A stretch of 64,000 nucleotides of DNA from JADGRF01 sp035274465 (GTDB taxonomy: Bacteria > Myxococcota_A > Polyangia > Polyangiales > JAFGIB01). Shown one piece after another: positions 8,208 through 16,738 of the stretch (position 1 is the stretch's first letter; each line of letters starts with the position of its first letter). Where the stretch lies: NCBI GenBank assembly GCA_035274465.1, contig DATEOF010000467.1, positions 1 to 64,000 of the forward strand, given 5' to 3'. The notes beneath the pieces are model-generated. The model saw only the letters and a program-made list of their open reading frames with translations. It did no database searches and was not told the origin of the DNA. The translations under genes were made by a program, and so were the position numbers.

Positions 8208-9218
8208 ATGTTGCGTCAGGTGCTGACAGCTGCGCTTCTGGGATCCTTATTGCTTTGCATACCCACGGGCTCGCGGATCGCGACGGCGGCCGAGACCCAG
8301 TTCATCCGCGTCGCGGTGATCGCGCCGCGTGACTCCGATCTGTCGAAGACGTTCCTCAGGCTCGACAAGAGTCTACGCACGGCGACTCAGAACGGTTGGG
8401 GTGTGCGGCTCTACGCGGGCGGGGTGGCCGGCGATGAGACGGATGTCTTGCGCAAGATCAAGGTCGGGCAGATGGACTGTACGACCATCACCAGCATCGG
8501 CCTCAGTCAGATCGTGCGCGAGACGACGCTGCTGAACCTGCCGGGTACGATCCGCGGCTACAAACAGCTGGAAGCCGTCCAGGCGGTGATGAACAAGGAG
8601 TGGGAAGCCGGCTTCGACAAGGCGGGCTACAAGTTGTTGCGCTGGGGTGAGACGGGTCAGCTGCGCTGGTTCGCGAAGACGCCGATCACGCGCCCGACGT
8701 CGATCCGCACCATGCGGCCGTGGGTCTGGCCCGCGAGCAGCTCGTCCAAGGGCATCATGGCGGCGACCGGTGCGACCGGTGTGCCGCTCGGCGTGCCGGA
8801 GGTGTTCGGCGCGCTCTCGACGGGCATGATCGACATGGTGATCTCCACGCCGGTCGCGCTGGTCGCGCTGCAGTGGCACAGCAACCTGAAGAACATGACC
8901 AAGATCACGACTGGCGTGCTGGTAGGCGCGGTGATCGTCGAGTCCAGCAAGTGGAAGCAGATGCCGGCCCCGGTGCAGGAGCACGTGAACTCCGAGCTCA
9001 CCAAGAACAACCAGGCGGACCGCGACGAGATCCGCGCGGCCGACGAGCGCTCCTATCAGAACCTGCTCAAGCGCGGCTACGCCGCCAACGAGTGGAACGC
9101 CGACGCCATGAAGGAGTACGAGCAGATGGTCGTGACCATCCAGAACAGCCTGTCCGGGCGCATGTATCCGCCCGCCACGCTGGCTCGCGTCAAGGAGCTG
9201 GCCGCGAGCGCGAAGTGA
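8208..9218 (+). CDS. TRAP transporter DctP-type periplasmic binding protein
   Basis: This 336-residue exported solute-binding protein has a signal peptide ending near residue 27 (ATAAE). The mature part follows the DctP/TakP pattern: an early strand with Arg (FIRVAVIAP), IKVGQMDCTTITSIGL, the central conserved Arg region (TGQLRWFAKTPI) and GVPEVFGALSTGMIDMVISTP. The usual membrane partners DctQ and DctM are absent, because the next gene is on the opposite strand and starts a different ABC operon. In myxobacteria such orphan binding proteins often belong to TRAP-associated systems encoded elsewhere. The ligand, commonly a carboxylate, is not predictable here. The gene abuts the ABC permease stop with no spacer. 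Confidence 0.85.
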   Translation: MLRQVLTAALLGSLLLCIPTGSRIATAAETQFIRVAVIAPRDSDLSKTFLRLDKSLRTATQNGWGVRLYAGGVAGDETDVLRKIKVGQMDCTTITSIGLSQIVRETTLLNLPGTIRGYKQLEAVQAVMNKEWEAGFDKAGYKLLRWGETGQLRWFAKTPITRPTSIRTMRPWVWPASSSSKGIMAATGATGVPLGVPEVFGALSTGMIDMVISTPVALVALQWHSNLKNMTKITTGVLVGAVIVESSKWKQMPAPVQEHVNSELTKNNQADRDEIRAADERSYQNLLKRGYAANEWNADAMKEYEQMVVTIQNSLSGRMYPPATLARVKELAASAK

Positions 9219-10049
9219 TCACTTCACCGCGCCGGCGGTGAAGCCGTGGATGAAGCGATCCAGGAACTGGTTGTAGAGCAGCGCGGTCGGCAGGCTCGTG
9301 ATCAGGCAGGCCGCCATCAGCGAGCCCCAGAAGTAGACGTCGCCGCGGATCAGGAACGTCGGCACGCCCACGCTCAGCATTTGCTGCGTCTCGGTCGAGA
9401 TGAACGTGAGCGCGTAGATGAACTCCTGCGTGACGAGCGTGAACGAGAAGATCACCACGCTCACGATGCCCGAGGTCGACATCGGGACCATCACGCGCAG
9501 GAAGGTTTGAAAGCGCGTCAGACCGTCGACCAGCGCGGCGTCTTCGAGCTCCTTCGGGATGGCCTTGAAGAAACCCGTGAGGAGCCAGATCGAGAACGGC
9601 AGGGTGAAGGTCGGGTAGACCACGATCAGCGACCAGAGCGAGTCCTGCAGATCGAGCCACGACACCACGCGGGAGAGCGGGATGAACAGCAGCGTGGGCG
9701 GGACCAGGTAGGTGAGAAAGATGGCGATGCCCAGGCGCCGGCCCCAGGCGCCGCTGAGCCGTGCGAGCGAGTAGGCCGCGGGTAGGCCGAGCAGCAAGGT
9801 GATCGCGACCACGCTGGCGCCCACCAGTAGCGTGTTGCCGACCCAGCGCAGGTAGCGCGTCTGTTCGAACAGGAAGACGATGTGCTCGAACGTCGGCGGT
9901 TCGTTGAACAGGAACGGATTGTGCTCGGTGTTGTACAGGTCGCTGGTGCGCTTGAAGGCAGTGATGGCCATCCACAGGAAAGGAAAGGCCAGCGAGGCGA
10001 CCAGGCTCAGCAGCAAGCAGGCGCGTGCGATTCGGCTGCGCAGGCTCAT
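9219..10049 (-). CDS. Sugar ABC transporter permease, MalG type
   Basis: This 276-residue inner-membrane permease has about six helices. Near the C-terminal half it carries the EAA loop (ELEDAALVDGLTRFQTFLRVMVP) that docks to the ATPase. The N-terminal phrase MAITAFKRTSDLY and the family length point to the MalG/UgpE half of a CUT1 carbohydrate importer. Its ATG at 10049 overlaps the stop of the preceding permease (ATGA). It is the last gene of the operon that starts with the Tat-exported binding protein at 13.3 kb. The substrate is unknown; glycerol-3-phosphate, oligosaccharides or polyols are all possible for this class. Confidence 0.92.
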   Translation of the reverse strand: MSLRSRIARACLLLSLVASLAFPFLWMAITAFKRTSDLYNTEHNPFLFNEPPTFEHIVFLFEQTRYLRWVGNTLLVGASVVAITLLLGLPAAYSLARLSGAWGRRLGIAIFLTYLVPPTLLFIPLSRVVSWLDLQDSLWSLIVVYPTFTLPFSIWLLTGFFKAIPKELEDAALVDGLTRFQTFLRVMVPMSTSGIVSVVIFSFTLVTQEFIYALTFISTETQQMLSVGVPTFLIRGDVYFWGSLMAACLITSLPTALLYNQFLDRFIHGFTAGAVK

Positions 10050-10951
10050 CAAGTCAGCTCCGCACGGTGCGCGGCTCGCAGCATCGCGAAGGCGACGACC
10101 AGCAAGAGCGGCACGATGAACAGCGCGATCGCTGCGCCTGCGGCCAGATCGCCGCCCAGGATGCCCGTCGCAAAGGCGAGCGACGGCAGCACCTGCGTCG
10201 AGTCGAACGGTCCGCCTTGCGTGAGCAGGTAAACCACGGTCATGTCCGTGAACGTAAACACGATGCCGAAGAGCTGCGCGACGTTCAGGATCGGGCGCAG
10301 CATCGGCAACGTGATCTGGAACAGCACGCGCCAGAAGCCCGCGCCGTCGATGGCTGCAGCCTCCGGAATGTCCTTCGGGATGGCGGTCAGCCCGGCCAGG
10401 ATGATCACGGTCGAGAACGGGATCAGCCGCCAGCTGTGCACCAGGATCACTGCGGTCATGGCCAACTCGGGTTCGCCGAGCCACATCGGCGCGTCGAACG
10501 GCTTGACCAGGTGCAGCGCGATCAACACCCAGTTGATCACGCTGTAGATCGAGTCGAACATCCACTTCCAGCCGATCGCGCCGATCGACATCGGCGCCAC
10601 CCAGGGCAGGAGCACCAGCAAGCGCACCAGGCGCCGCCCGCGAAAGGGTCGGTCGAGCAGGAGCGCGAGCGTCAGCGAGCCCGTCAGCGACAGCAGCTGT
10701 GAGGCTACGGTGAAGATCAGCGAGTTCTTCAGGGCCTGCGTGAAGCTCGGGCTCTCGAAGATGCTCGCGAAGTTCTCGAAGCCGACGAAGCGATAGCCCT
10801 CGCTGCCCACCTTGACGTCGCCGAACGCGTACAGAAACGCGAGCACGAACGGCAAGCCCACCAGGAGCACGATGTAGAGCAGGGCGGGGGCGAACATGCC
10901 GATGCCCAGCAGCGATGCCGAAACCCCGCGTGCGTCGCGAGCTACGGCCAC
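10049..10951 (-). CDS. Sugar ABC transporter permease, MalF type
   Basis: This 300-residue inner-membrane permease has six predicted helices and an EAA loop (DIPEAAAIDGAGFWRVLFQITLP). It begins FAPALLYIVLLVGLPFVLAF, typical of MalF/UgpA-type CUT1 subunits without the large MalF periplasmic insert. There is no ATG upstream of the first helix. A GTG at 10951 gives a sensible N-terminus (VAVARDARGV) and overlaps the ATPase end by ten bases; this start is a choice, not certain. It pairs with the MalG-type subunit encoded directly downstream. Confidence 0.9.
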   Translation of the reverse strand: MAVARDARGVSASLLGIGMFAPALLYIVLLVGLPFVLAFLYAFGDVKVGSEGYRFVGFENFASIFESPSFTQALKNSLIFTVASQLLSLTGSLTLALLLDRPFRGRRLVRLLVLLPWVAPMSIGAIGWKWMFDSIYSVINWVLIALHLVKPFDAPMWLGEPELAMTAVILVHSWRLIPFSTVIILAGLTAIPKDIPEAAAIDGAGFWRVLFQITLPMLRPILNVAQLFGIVFTFTDMTVVYLLTQGGPFDSTQVLPSLAFATGILGGDLAAGAAIALFIVPLLLVVAFAMLRAAHRAELT

Positions 10952-11979
10952 GCGGGCCTCGCGGCCAGGCGCGTCTGCTTGGCCTTGTCGAAGAAGTGCA
11001 GGTGCTCGGTCGCGACGGAGAAGTCGTGGCTCTGACCGACGCCATAGCCCGAGGCGCCGGCCGGCAGGCGAGCGATCACCTCGCGCTGCGCAAAGCGCCC
11101 CTCTTCGATCTTCGCGTACAGGATCCACTCCGAGCCCAGGTACTCGAGGTTTTGCACGCGCAGCGCGAAGCTGAGCGCGCCTGGGTTCGCTGCCGCCGTG
11201 GGCTGCAGGTGCTCCGGCCGAAAGCCGACCAGGAACTCGCCGTCTTCGAACAGGTTCATCGGCGGCGAGCCGAGGAACGAGGCGACGAAGGCATCGGCGG
11301 GTTCGTCGTAGACCTCGCGGGGCGTGCCGATCTGGCGCACCGTGCCCTGGTGCAGCACGACGATCCGATCGCCCATCGCCATGGCCTCGACCTGGTCGTG
11401 CGTGACGTAGATCGTGGTGGTGCCGATGCGGCGATGGAAGTGCTCGAGCTCTTCGCGCGCGGAGAGCCGCAGCTTGGCGTCGAGGTTGGACAGCGGCTCG
11501 TCCAGCAGGAACACCGCGGGTTCGCGCACGATCGCGCGCGCCAGCGCCACGCGTTGTCGCTCGCCGCCCGAGAGCTCGCGCGGCTTGCGCGCGAACAGGC
11601 GCTCGAGGCCGAGCAGGCCCGCGGCCCACTTCACCTTGTCCGCGTGCTGCGCCCTGGGCACGCCCTGCGCCTTGAGCGGGAAGGCGATGTTTTCGTACAC
11701 GCTCAGGTGCGGGTACAGCGCGTAGCTCTGGAACACCATGGCGATGCGTCGCTCGCGCGGCGACTGCGCGTTGACCACTTGTCCGCCGATCAGGATCTCG
11801 CCGGCGCTCGGCGCCTCGAGCCCGGCGATCATGCGCAGCAGGGTGCTCTTGCCCGAGCCCGAAGGGCCGAGGAACACCAGGAACTCGCCCTCCTTGGTTT
11901 GCAGATCGATGCCGTTGACGGCTGCCGTCTCTGCGTTTGCGAAGACTTTGCGAAGCCCTCTGGTCTCGACGATCGCCAT
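10942..11979 (-). CDS. Sugar ABC transporter ATPase, MalK/UgpC type
   Basis: This 345-residue ATPase has Walker A GPSGSGKST near residue 37, the signature LSGGERQRVALARA near 136, Walker B VFLLDEP followed by the D-loop LSNLDAK, and the switch His in YVTHDQVEAM. The C-terminal third (about 235-345) forms the regulatory OB-type domain of the MalK/UgpC family. It powers the two permeases encoded downstream. It begins seven bases after the binding-protein stop and overlaps the following permease, so it is the second gene of the importer operon. A second, unrelated ATPase pair at 25-27 kb serves the glycerol system. Confidence 0.95.
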   Translation of the reverse strand: MAIVETRGLRKVFANAETAAVNGIDLQTKEGEFLVFLGPSGSGKSTLLRMIAGLEAPSAGEILIGGQVVNAQSPRERRIAMVFQSYALYPHLSVYENIAFPLKAQGVPRAQHADKVKWAAGLLGLERLFARKPRELSGGERQRVALARAIVREPAVFLLDEPLSNLDAKLRLSAREELEHFHRRIGTTTIYVTHDQVEAMAMGDRIVVLHQGTVRQIGTPREVYDEPADAFVASFLGSPPMNLFEDGEFLVGFRPEHLQPTAAANPGALSFALRVQNLEYLGSEWILYAKIEEGRFAQREVIARLPAGASGYGVGQSHDFSVATEHLHFFDKAKQTRLAARPAWP

Positions 11980-11986
11980 CGCTGGG

Positions 11987-13327
11987 CTACTTCCAGCGTG
12001 CGAAGATGCGCCGGTATTCCTTGTCCGCCGCTGCCGCTGCGTTCTCGGGCGTCTCGGCGCCGCGCGCCACCTTGGCGAACATGGTCGGGATCACCCAGGT
12101 GCGGAAGGCCTCGTCGATCCCGGCGCTGGCAAAGCCCGGGTAGCCGACGTTCGTCGCCCAGTCGAGTACGTCGCTCAGCACGGCGTACTTGTCCGGTGGA
12201 TCGGCCGTCGGATCCTTGGCGATCTGCTGCTGCAGGTCGGGCACGGTCTGCGGGAAACACGGGAAGTTGTAGAACTTGCTGGCCATGAAGGCGTCTCGGA
12301 ACGCGGCCATGTAGTCGATCAGGAACTGCTGCGCGCCCTCTTTGTTCTCGGCGAAGTTCCAGACCACGTAGCAATCCATCACGTGCTCGGCGGCGATGCG
12401 TCGCACCGGCCCCTTGAGGGCCTTGCAGAGCATGATCTTGCTGCCGATGGGCTGCTTCTCGCGTTCGGCCTGGCGCGTGATCGAGATGGCGTTCGCCACG
12501 TACGAGGTCTTGCCCGCCAGCATGGCGCGGTTGTTGGCCGCGGGATCCCAGGTGAACACCTCGGCGGTCTGCGCGTCCTTGTGCAGCGAGCGCATGAACT
12601 TCAGCGCCTCGATCGTCTGCTTGGAATTGATGCAGATCTGCCCGTCGGCAGTTTGTTCGGAGGCGCCGAACGACCAGAGCAGCCCGCGCAAGATCATGCT
12701 GCTGTCCAGCTCCTGCGACATGCCGATGCCGCAGGGATTCCCGGACGTCTCGCGGATCTTCTTGGCGCCGACGCGCAGGTCCTCCCAGGTATCGGGGCCC
12801 TTCGGAAAGCCCGCCGCAGTCCACAGGTCCTTGTGATAGTTCCCGGGATCCGGCACGTACGAGTCGGAGAACGCGAAGTACTTCTTGGTCTTCGGGTTGT
12901 AGGTCGACTTGTGGGCCAGCTCGATCTTCTTGCCGTGCTTCTGTTCGACGGCTGAATAGACATTGGTCAGATCGAGCACCTGGTTCTCGAACGCTGCGGG
13001 TGGGGACAGAAACCCGAACAGGTCGTGTCCCTTCTTGGCGGCGACCTCTGCGGCTGCGCGCGCCGGAAGCTCGTTGACCGCGATGTGGTCCACCGTCACG
13101 TCGGTGTTGTTCTTGTCGCCCCACTGCTTGCAGAACACCGTGTCGAACCACTTGTCGTACTCGGGTACGAAGTGGCTCCACTGAGCGATCTTGAGCTTTT
13201 TGCGCTGGGCTTGGCCGAACACGCGGCGCGTCAGCAACGGCGCGCTGCCGGTCACGGCTGCGGCGACCCCCAGCTTCTTGACGAAGTCTCGGCGCGTCAC
13301 GCCACGAACGGGCTTATTCATCGGCAT
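11987..13327 (-). CDS. Tat-exported sugar-type ABC binding protein
   Basis: This 446-residue family-1 solute-binding protein delivers ligand to the downstream permeases. The N-terminus has a twin-arginine signal (TRRDFVKKLGVAAAV), and cleavage is likely near residue 39 (VFGQA). The body has typical features: PEYDKWFDTVFCKQWG, and SYVPDPGNYHKDLWTAAGFPK with the conserved Trp region. A strong GGAGGGAGG precedes two in-frame ATGs at 13327 and 13321; the second has the better spacing, giving 444 residues. It is the first gene of the importer operon. Tat rather than Sec export implies folding or cofactor loading in the cytoplasm. Ligand unknown. Confidence 0.92.
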   Translation of the reverse strand: MPMNKPVRGVTRRDFVKKLGVAAAVTGSAPLLTRRVFGQAQRKKLKIAQWSHFVPEYDKWFDTVFCKQWGDKNNTDVTVDHIAVNELPARAAAEVAAKKGHDLFGFLSPPAAFENQVLDLTNVYSAVEQKHGKKIELAHKSTYNPKTKKYFAFSDSYVPDPGNYHKDLWTAAGFPKGPDTWEDLRVGAKKIRETSGNPCGIGMSQELDSSMILRGLLWSFGASEQTADGQICINSKQTIEALKFMRSLHKDAQTAEVFTWDPAANNRAMLAGKTSYVANAISITRQAEREKQPIGSKIMLCKALKGPVRRIAAEHVMDCYVVWNFAENKEGAQQFLIDYMAAFRDAFMASKFYNFPCFPQTVPDLQQQIAKDPTADPPDKYAVLSDVLDWATNVGYPGFASAGIDEAFRTWVIPTMFAKVARGAETPENAAAAADKEYRRIFARWK

Positions 13328-13488
13328 CCTCCCTCCGACAACCAGCGAGCTTCGGCTGCATACCACGGGGCGTGCGCGCGTGTCACACACGGACAAACGG
13401 CTCTGGGAGTGCGGCACGTCACTCAGGTTTGCCGCGCTGGCCGCGAACGCCTCTCCACGCGTCCGTGCTCGGGCGTGAGGAGGCGAAA

Positions 13489-14079
13489 ATGCGACACGCA
13501 AGACGAACGATACTGGGGGTGGGGCTCGCGACGATGTTGTTTGGCTGCGCGACCGAGGTCGTGGGCAGCGAGCCAGCGGAAGTCGAGGGCGAGGGCGCGG
13601 CGCTGATCGCTCCGGACGGGGACCTTAACGACTTCCCTCCCTGGGCCTGGCCGTACATCCGTCCGGCAGCGATCTTCACGCGCGCGCTGAGTGGAGCGAT
13701 CTCGATCAAGGAGGCGCGGGTGGCGATGGAGACGGCTGCGAAGGATTGTGGCTGCGCGCTGGCGGCGAGTCGGCCGAAGGTCCAGACGGTGCTCGCGGCG
13801 GTCGGCGCGACGTTCGACACCCAGTACGCGGCTGCCAGGCTGGCGATCGCCGGGGGCGGCAGCGAGGCGAAGTTCTACGAGGGCGACGGCTACTGCGGCA
13901 ACGGCATCCCGCCGTTCCCCGGGCCCCGCCCGCGAGGCCTGTTCGACTTGCTGCAGTGGGAGCGCGAGCTGATGGGAGACGCGATCCTCGGCAGCGCGGA
14001 CCTGGACGAGCGCGGTGCTGCAGCCGTGAACGCCGAGCTCGATCGGCAGCTCGAGCGCTTCAAGGCGCTGGAGATGTAG
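13489..14079 (+). CDS. Lipoprotein of unknown function
   Basis: This 196-residue protein has a signal peptide ending in the lipobox LFGC (about Cys20). The mature part contains DFPPWAWPYIRP, a mostly helical middle, and a DGYCGNGIPPFPGPRPRG segment. I recognise no family. ATG at 13489 follows a strong GTGAGGAGG ribosome site; earlier in-frame starts lie in the intergenic region. The gene is divergent from the ABC importer and 71 bases before another exported protein on the same strand, so the two may be co-transcribed. Confidence 0.75.
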   Translation: MRHARRTILGVGLATMLFGCATEVVGSEPAEVEGEGAALIAPDGDLNDFPPWAWPYIRPAAIFTRALSGAISIKEARVAMETAAKDCGCALAASRPKVQTVLAAVGATFDTQYAAARLAIAGGGSEAKFYEGDGYCGNGIPPFPGPRPRGLFDLLQWERELMGDAILGSADLDERGAAAVNAELDRQLERFKALEM

Positions 14080-14150
14080 TGGATGGGCTCGGGTCTGCAG
14101 CTTGCGGCTGCGGGCCCGAGCTTGGCATGTGCCTTGCTCGAGGCAGGGCC

Positions 14151-15731
14151 ATGGCCAAGCCCCGGTACTCCGCAGGCAAGCTCCTCATGCCGCATCCGGT
14201 CGGCCACACGCTGCGGGCGCTCGCTCGCTGGGCGGTGGCCGCTTCACTCGGTGCTCCGGCCGCTTGCGCGAACGGCTCCGAGGCCCCGGACATGAGCCAA
14301 GCTGTGCCGCGCCCCGGCGAGACCCGTCGCGCTCAGCCGGCGACGCGCGAGGAGCCCGCATCGCCGACCATGGAGATGGCGGGGACAGTCGCGCAGCCAC
14401 CGCCTGATGCATCGCGTTGGCAGCCGATCACCGAGGATGCGGGACAACCCGGCGACGACGCAGGGTCGGTGCCGGACCCCGGTGCGTGGATGCCGATCCC
14501 CTGCGATCCGGGCAACCCGGAGCTGTTTGGCAAGGCGATCAACCTGACGCGCAAGGTCGACTACTTCGGTGTCTATCGCATGCGTCCCATCCACTTCAGC
14601 GCGATCGCCGAACCTGCGGATGTCTTCCGGCAGGACGCGATGGGCACCGAGTGCGCGACCAGCAGCGATGTGGACGCGTGCAAGGCACGCTTGAACGCGC
14701 TGCTGGTGCCGAGTGAGGGATGCAAGACCGGGAAGGGCGACTGCACATCGTTCGGCGTGACCACCTTCGGCGACGAGGTCAAACGCTTCGACGGCACGGA
14801 CGAATTGATGGAGCTGCTCGGCACGATCGACCGGCCCCACAAGGCCGTGCTGGTCGCGTTCTGGGAAGAGATGGTGATCGCCTGCCGCCGCGCGAACGGA
14901 CCATCCGGCACGCAATACGCCCATCCGGGCAACTGGCGCGTGCAAACCATCTGGGACAGTTGCGCGCCCAACCTCGAACGCACTCTGGAGTTCGACGCCG
15001 CAGGCAAGATCGTATCCGACGAGACGAAGAAGATCGGAGACAGACCACCGTGCGCGAGCGGTCGCCGCCCCGCAGGCTTGTTGCCGGCGCGCAGCCACGA
15101 GCCGCAATCGGCACTCGGCGACCACTTCGCGCGCCTTGCGCACCTCGAAGCCGCCAGTGTCTGTGCGTTCGAACGCATTGCCGACGAACTGCGCGCCTTC
15201 GCCGCGCCACTGCAGCTCATAGCGGCAGCCGAAGCAGCTGCCTGCGATGAGGTTCGCCACGCGCGAGCGATGACGGCACTCGCGCGCAGCTTCGGCGCGA
15301 AACCCCGGGCGCCGCAGATCCAGCCACAACCGCGCCGCGCACGATTCGAGTTTGCGCTCGATAACGCGGTGGAGGGTTGTGTGCGAGAAACCTTCGGCGC
15401 GCTGCTCGCACATCACCAGGCGGCACTTGCCGGCGATCCCGCGGTGGCCGTCCAGATGGCCCGCATCGCCGAAGACGAAACCCGTCACGCCGAGTTGTCC
15501 TGGAACATCGCGGTGTGGCTCGAGCCGCAGCTCTCGGCTGCGGAGCGAGCGGAGCTTCAGGGGGCACGCCTGGCTGAGCGCGAGCAACTCCACCGCGAGT
15601 CCTGGGTGGACGCGCTGGATCCGGCGGATCGGGTGGCCGTGGGTTTGCCGAGCGCGCAAGTCGCTCGCGCGCTGCTGGAAGAATTCGGTTGCAGGTTTGA
15701 GTCGCTTGGCAGCAACGTGCCGGTCCTGTGA
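14151..15731 (+). CDS. Exported protein with C-terminal ferritin-like domain
   Basis: This 526-residue protein is exported, with a basic N-terminus, a hydrophobic stretch and a Cys near residue 41 (APAAC) that is a poor but possible lipobox. Residues 60-125 are a Pro/Asp-rich linker, and 125-310 form a domain I do not recognise (IPCDPGNPELFGKAI, with several paired Cys). The C-terminal part (about 325-500) is a four-helix ferritin-like domain. Its metal-ligand motifs are HLEAASVCAFER, EAAACDEVRHARAM, ETFGALLAHH and AEDETRHAELSW. This suggests a di-iron site acting outside the cytoplasm. A second possible start is ATG at 14187. Confidence 0.7.
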   Translation: MAKPRYSAGKLLMPHPVGHTLRALARWAVAASLGAPAACANGSEAPDMSQAVPRPGETRRAQPATREEPASPTMEMAGTVAQPPPDASRWQPITEDAGQPGDDAGSVPDPGAWMPIPCDPGNPELFGKAINLTRKVDYFGVYRMRPIHFSAIAEPADVFRQDAMGTECATSSDVDACKARLNALLVPSEGCKTGKGDCTSFGVTTFGDEVKRFDGTDELMELLGTIDRPHKAVLVAFWEEMVIACRRANGPSGTQYAHPGNWRVQTIWDSCAPNLERTLEFDAAGKIVSDETKKIGDRPPCASGRRPAGLLPARSHEPQSALGDHFARLAHLEAASVCAFERIADELRAFAAPLQLIAAAEAAACDEVRHARAMTALARSFGAKPRAPQIQPQPRRARFEFALDNAVEGCVRETFGALLAHHQAALAGDPAVAVQMARIAEDETRHAELSWNIAVWLEPQLSAAERAELQGARLAEREQLHRESWVDALDPADRVAVGLPSAQVARALLEEFGCRFESLGSNVPVL

Positions 15732-15772
15732 GGATCGACGGAGGCCCCGCACAGCGGCCGCGAGCCTGCGGG

Positions 15773-16261
15773 CTACGCGTTGCGGCCCACGTGACGGGCG
15801 AGGTTGTCGAGCGATGCGCGCAGCCCGGCGTCGTGGTCTTGCGGGCGGATGCCGCTCGGCACTCCGGTCGCTCGGATCCTGACGCGGGTTCCGCCCGCGA
15901 CCGGCTCCAAGTGCCAGCTCATGATCATCTCCCCCGCGAACGCAGGATCGTCGGATTCGAACTCGACGGACCACACGATGCGCTCGCCTGGCTCGAGCGC
16001 GAGGAACCGTCCTGTGCTCAGGTCGCTGCGCTCGCTGCTCTTGCCCACATCGCCCGTCGCGTCATTTGGGTACGTAAGCTCGATGCGGTAGCGACCTCCC
16101 AGGCGGAAGTCGTACTCGAGCGCGCGACCCGTCATGTTCCCAGGAGGCAACCACTGCATCAACGTCTCGGCATCCGCGAATGCAGCATAGACCTCGCACG
16201 GATCGGCCTCGACCACGCGCGATGCACTGTCGGTGCGGGTTTGCGGTTCAGACCGGGACAT
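15773..16261 (-). CDS. SRPBCC (AHSA1-like) domain protein
   Basis: This 162-residue single-domain protein is of the START/Bet v1-like superfamily. It shows the AHSA1 pattern: RVVEADPCEVYAAFADAETLMQWLPP, then FRLGGRYRIEL, IVWSVEFES, and the closing GVPSGIRPQDHDAGLRASLDNLARHV. Such proteins bind hydrophobic ligands or act as Hsp90-type co-chaperones; the specific role is not visible. It reads on the minus strand, after the broken AraC-type regulator. AHSA1 proteins are often paired with ArsR or AraC regulators, so an original regulatory link is possible but speculative. Confidence 0.85.
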   Translation of the reverse strand: MSRSEPQTRTDSASRVVEADPCEVYAAFADAETLMQWLPPGNMTGRALEYDFRLGGRYRIELTYPNDATGDVGKSSERSDLSTGRFLALEPGERIVWSVEFESDDPAFAGEMIMSWHLEPVAGGTRVRIRATGVPSGIRPQDHDAGLRASLDNLARHVGRNA

Positions 16262-16315
16262 CTGCGCCGCTCAGTATCCCGCATGACGGCCAGTGCGTCC
16301 ATCGACGCTAGATGG

Positions 16316-16738
16316 TTAGCGCGGCTGGGCGGCGCTCGGGGTCAATCCGAGCTCACGCCGATAGACGGCAGTGAAGTGGCTCTGGCTGCAAATCCACCGC
16401 AAGTGCTGCCTGCGCGATGGACTGCCCGCGAGCCAGCAGAATCGCTCCACGCGCGATTCCACGCTGTAAACATAGCGATGCTGCGAGATGCCGAAGCTGG
16501 CGCGGAAGCAGTCGGAGAACTGCCGCCGCCGCAGACCGACTAGTCCCGCCAGACCGTCGATCGAAATGGCGGCGTCGAAATGGTCTTCGACGCAGTTGCG
16601 AATGCGAGTGCATTCGGGCCGCGTCAGTCTGTGCGCGGCAGGTCTCAGATCGGTCCGCGCCTGGGAAGCTCGACGCGCGCGGAATGCCTCAGCTCTCTGG
16701 TAGGGCCGCAAGTCCTCGCTTGAACGATGCCGGTGCAC
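16316..16738 (-). pseudogene. AraC-type regulator DNA-binding domain with frame disruption
   Basis: The reading frame encodes 140 residues that start like an AraC HTH domain (CVEDHFDAAISIDGLAGLVGL, QFSDCFRASFGISQHRYV) and end like one (SQSHFTAVYRRELGLTPS). Between them, about 16386-16445, the frame reads nonsense while the +1 frame encodes the missing AraC helix (AILLARGQSIAQAALAVDL). Two compensating small deletions therefore shift about 20 codons, including the second helix-turn-helix. This is either a decaying gene or two sequence errors. No ligand-binding domain is present. The proposed start lies inside the 3' end of the lhr gene. Confidence 0.7.

Noticed and set aside
7967..8209. Minus-strand 80-codon frame upstream of the hotdog gene
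   Set aside because: It covers the palindrome and the divergent promoter region, has no signal or domain, and no ribosome site that would support it.
9219..13327. Assignment of the first ABC importer to glycerol-3-phosphate (Ugp) or maltose
   Set aside because: Family class is clear but the ligand is not visible, and a Tat-exported binding protein is not diagnostic of either.
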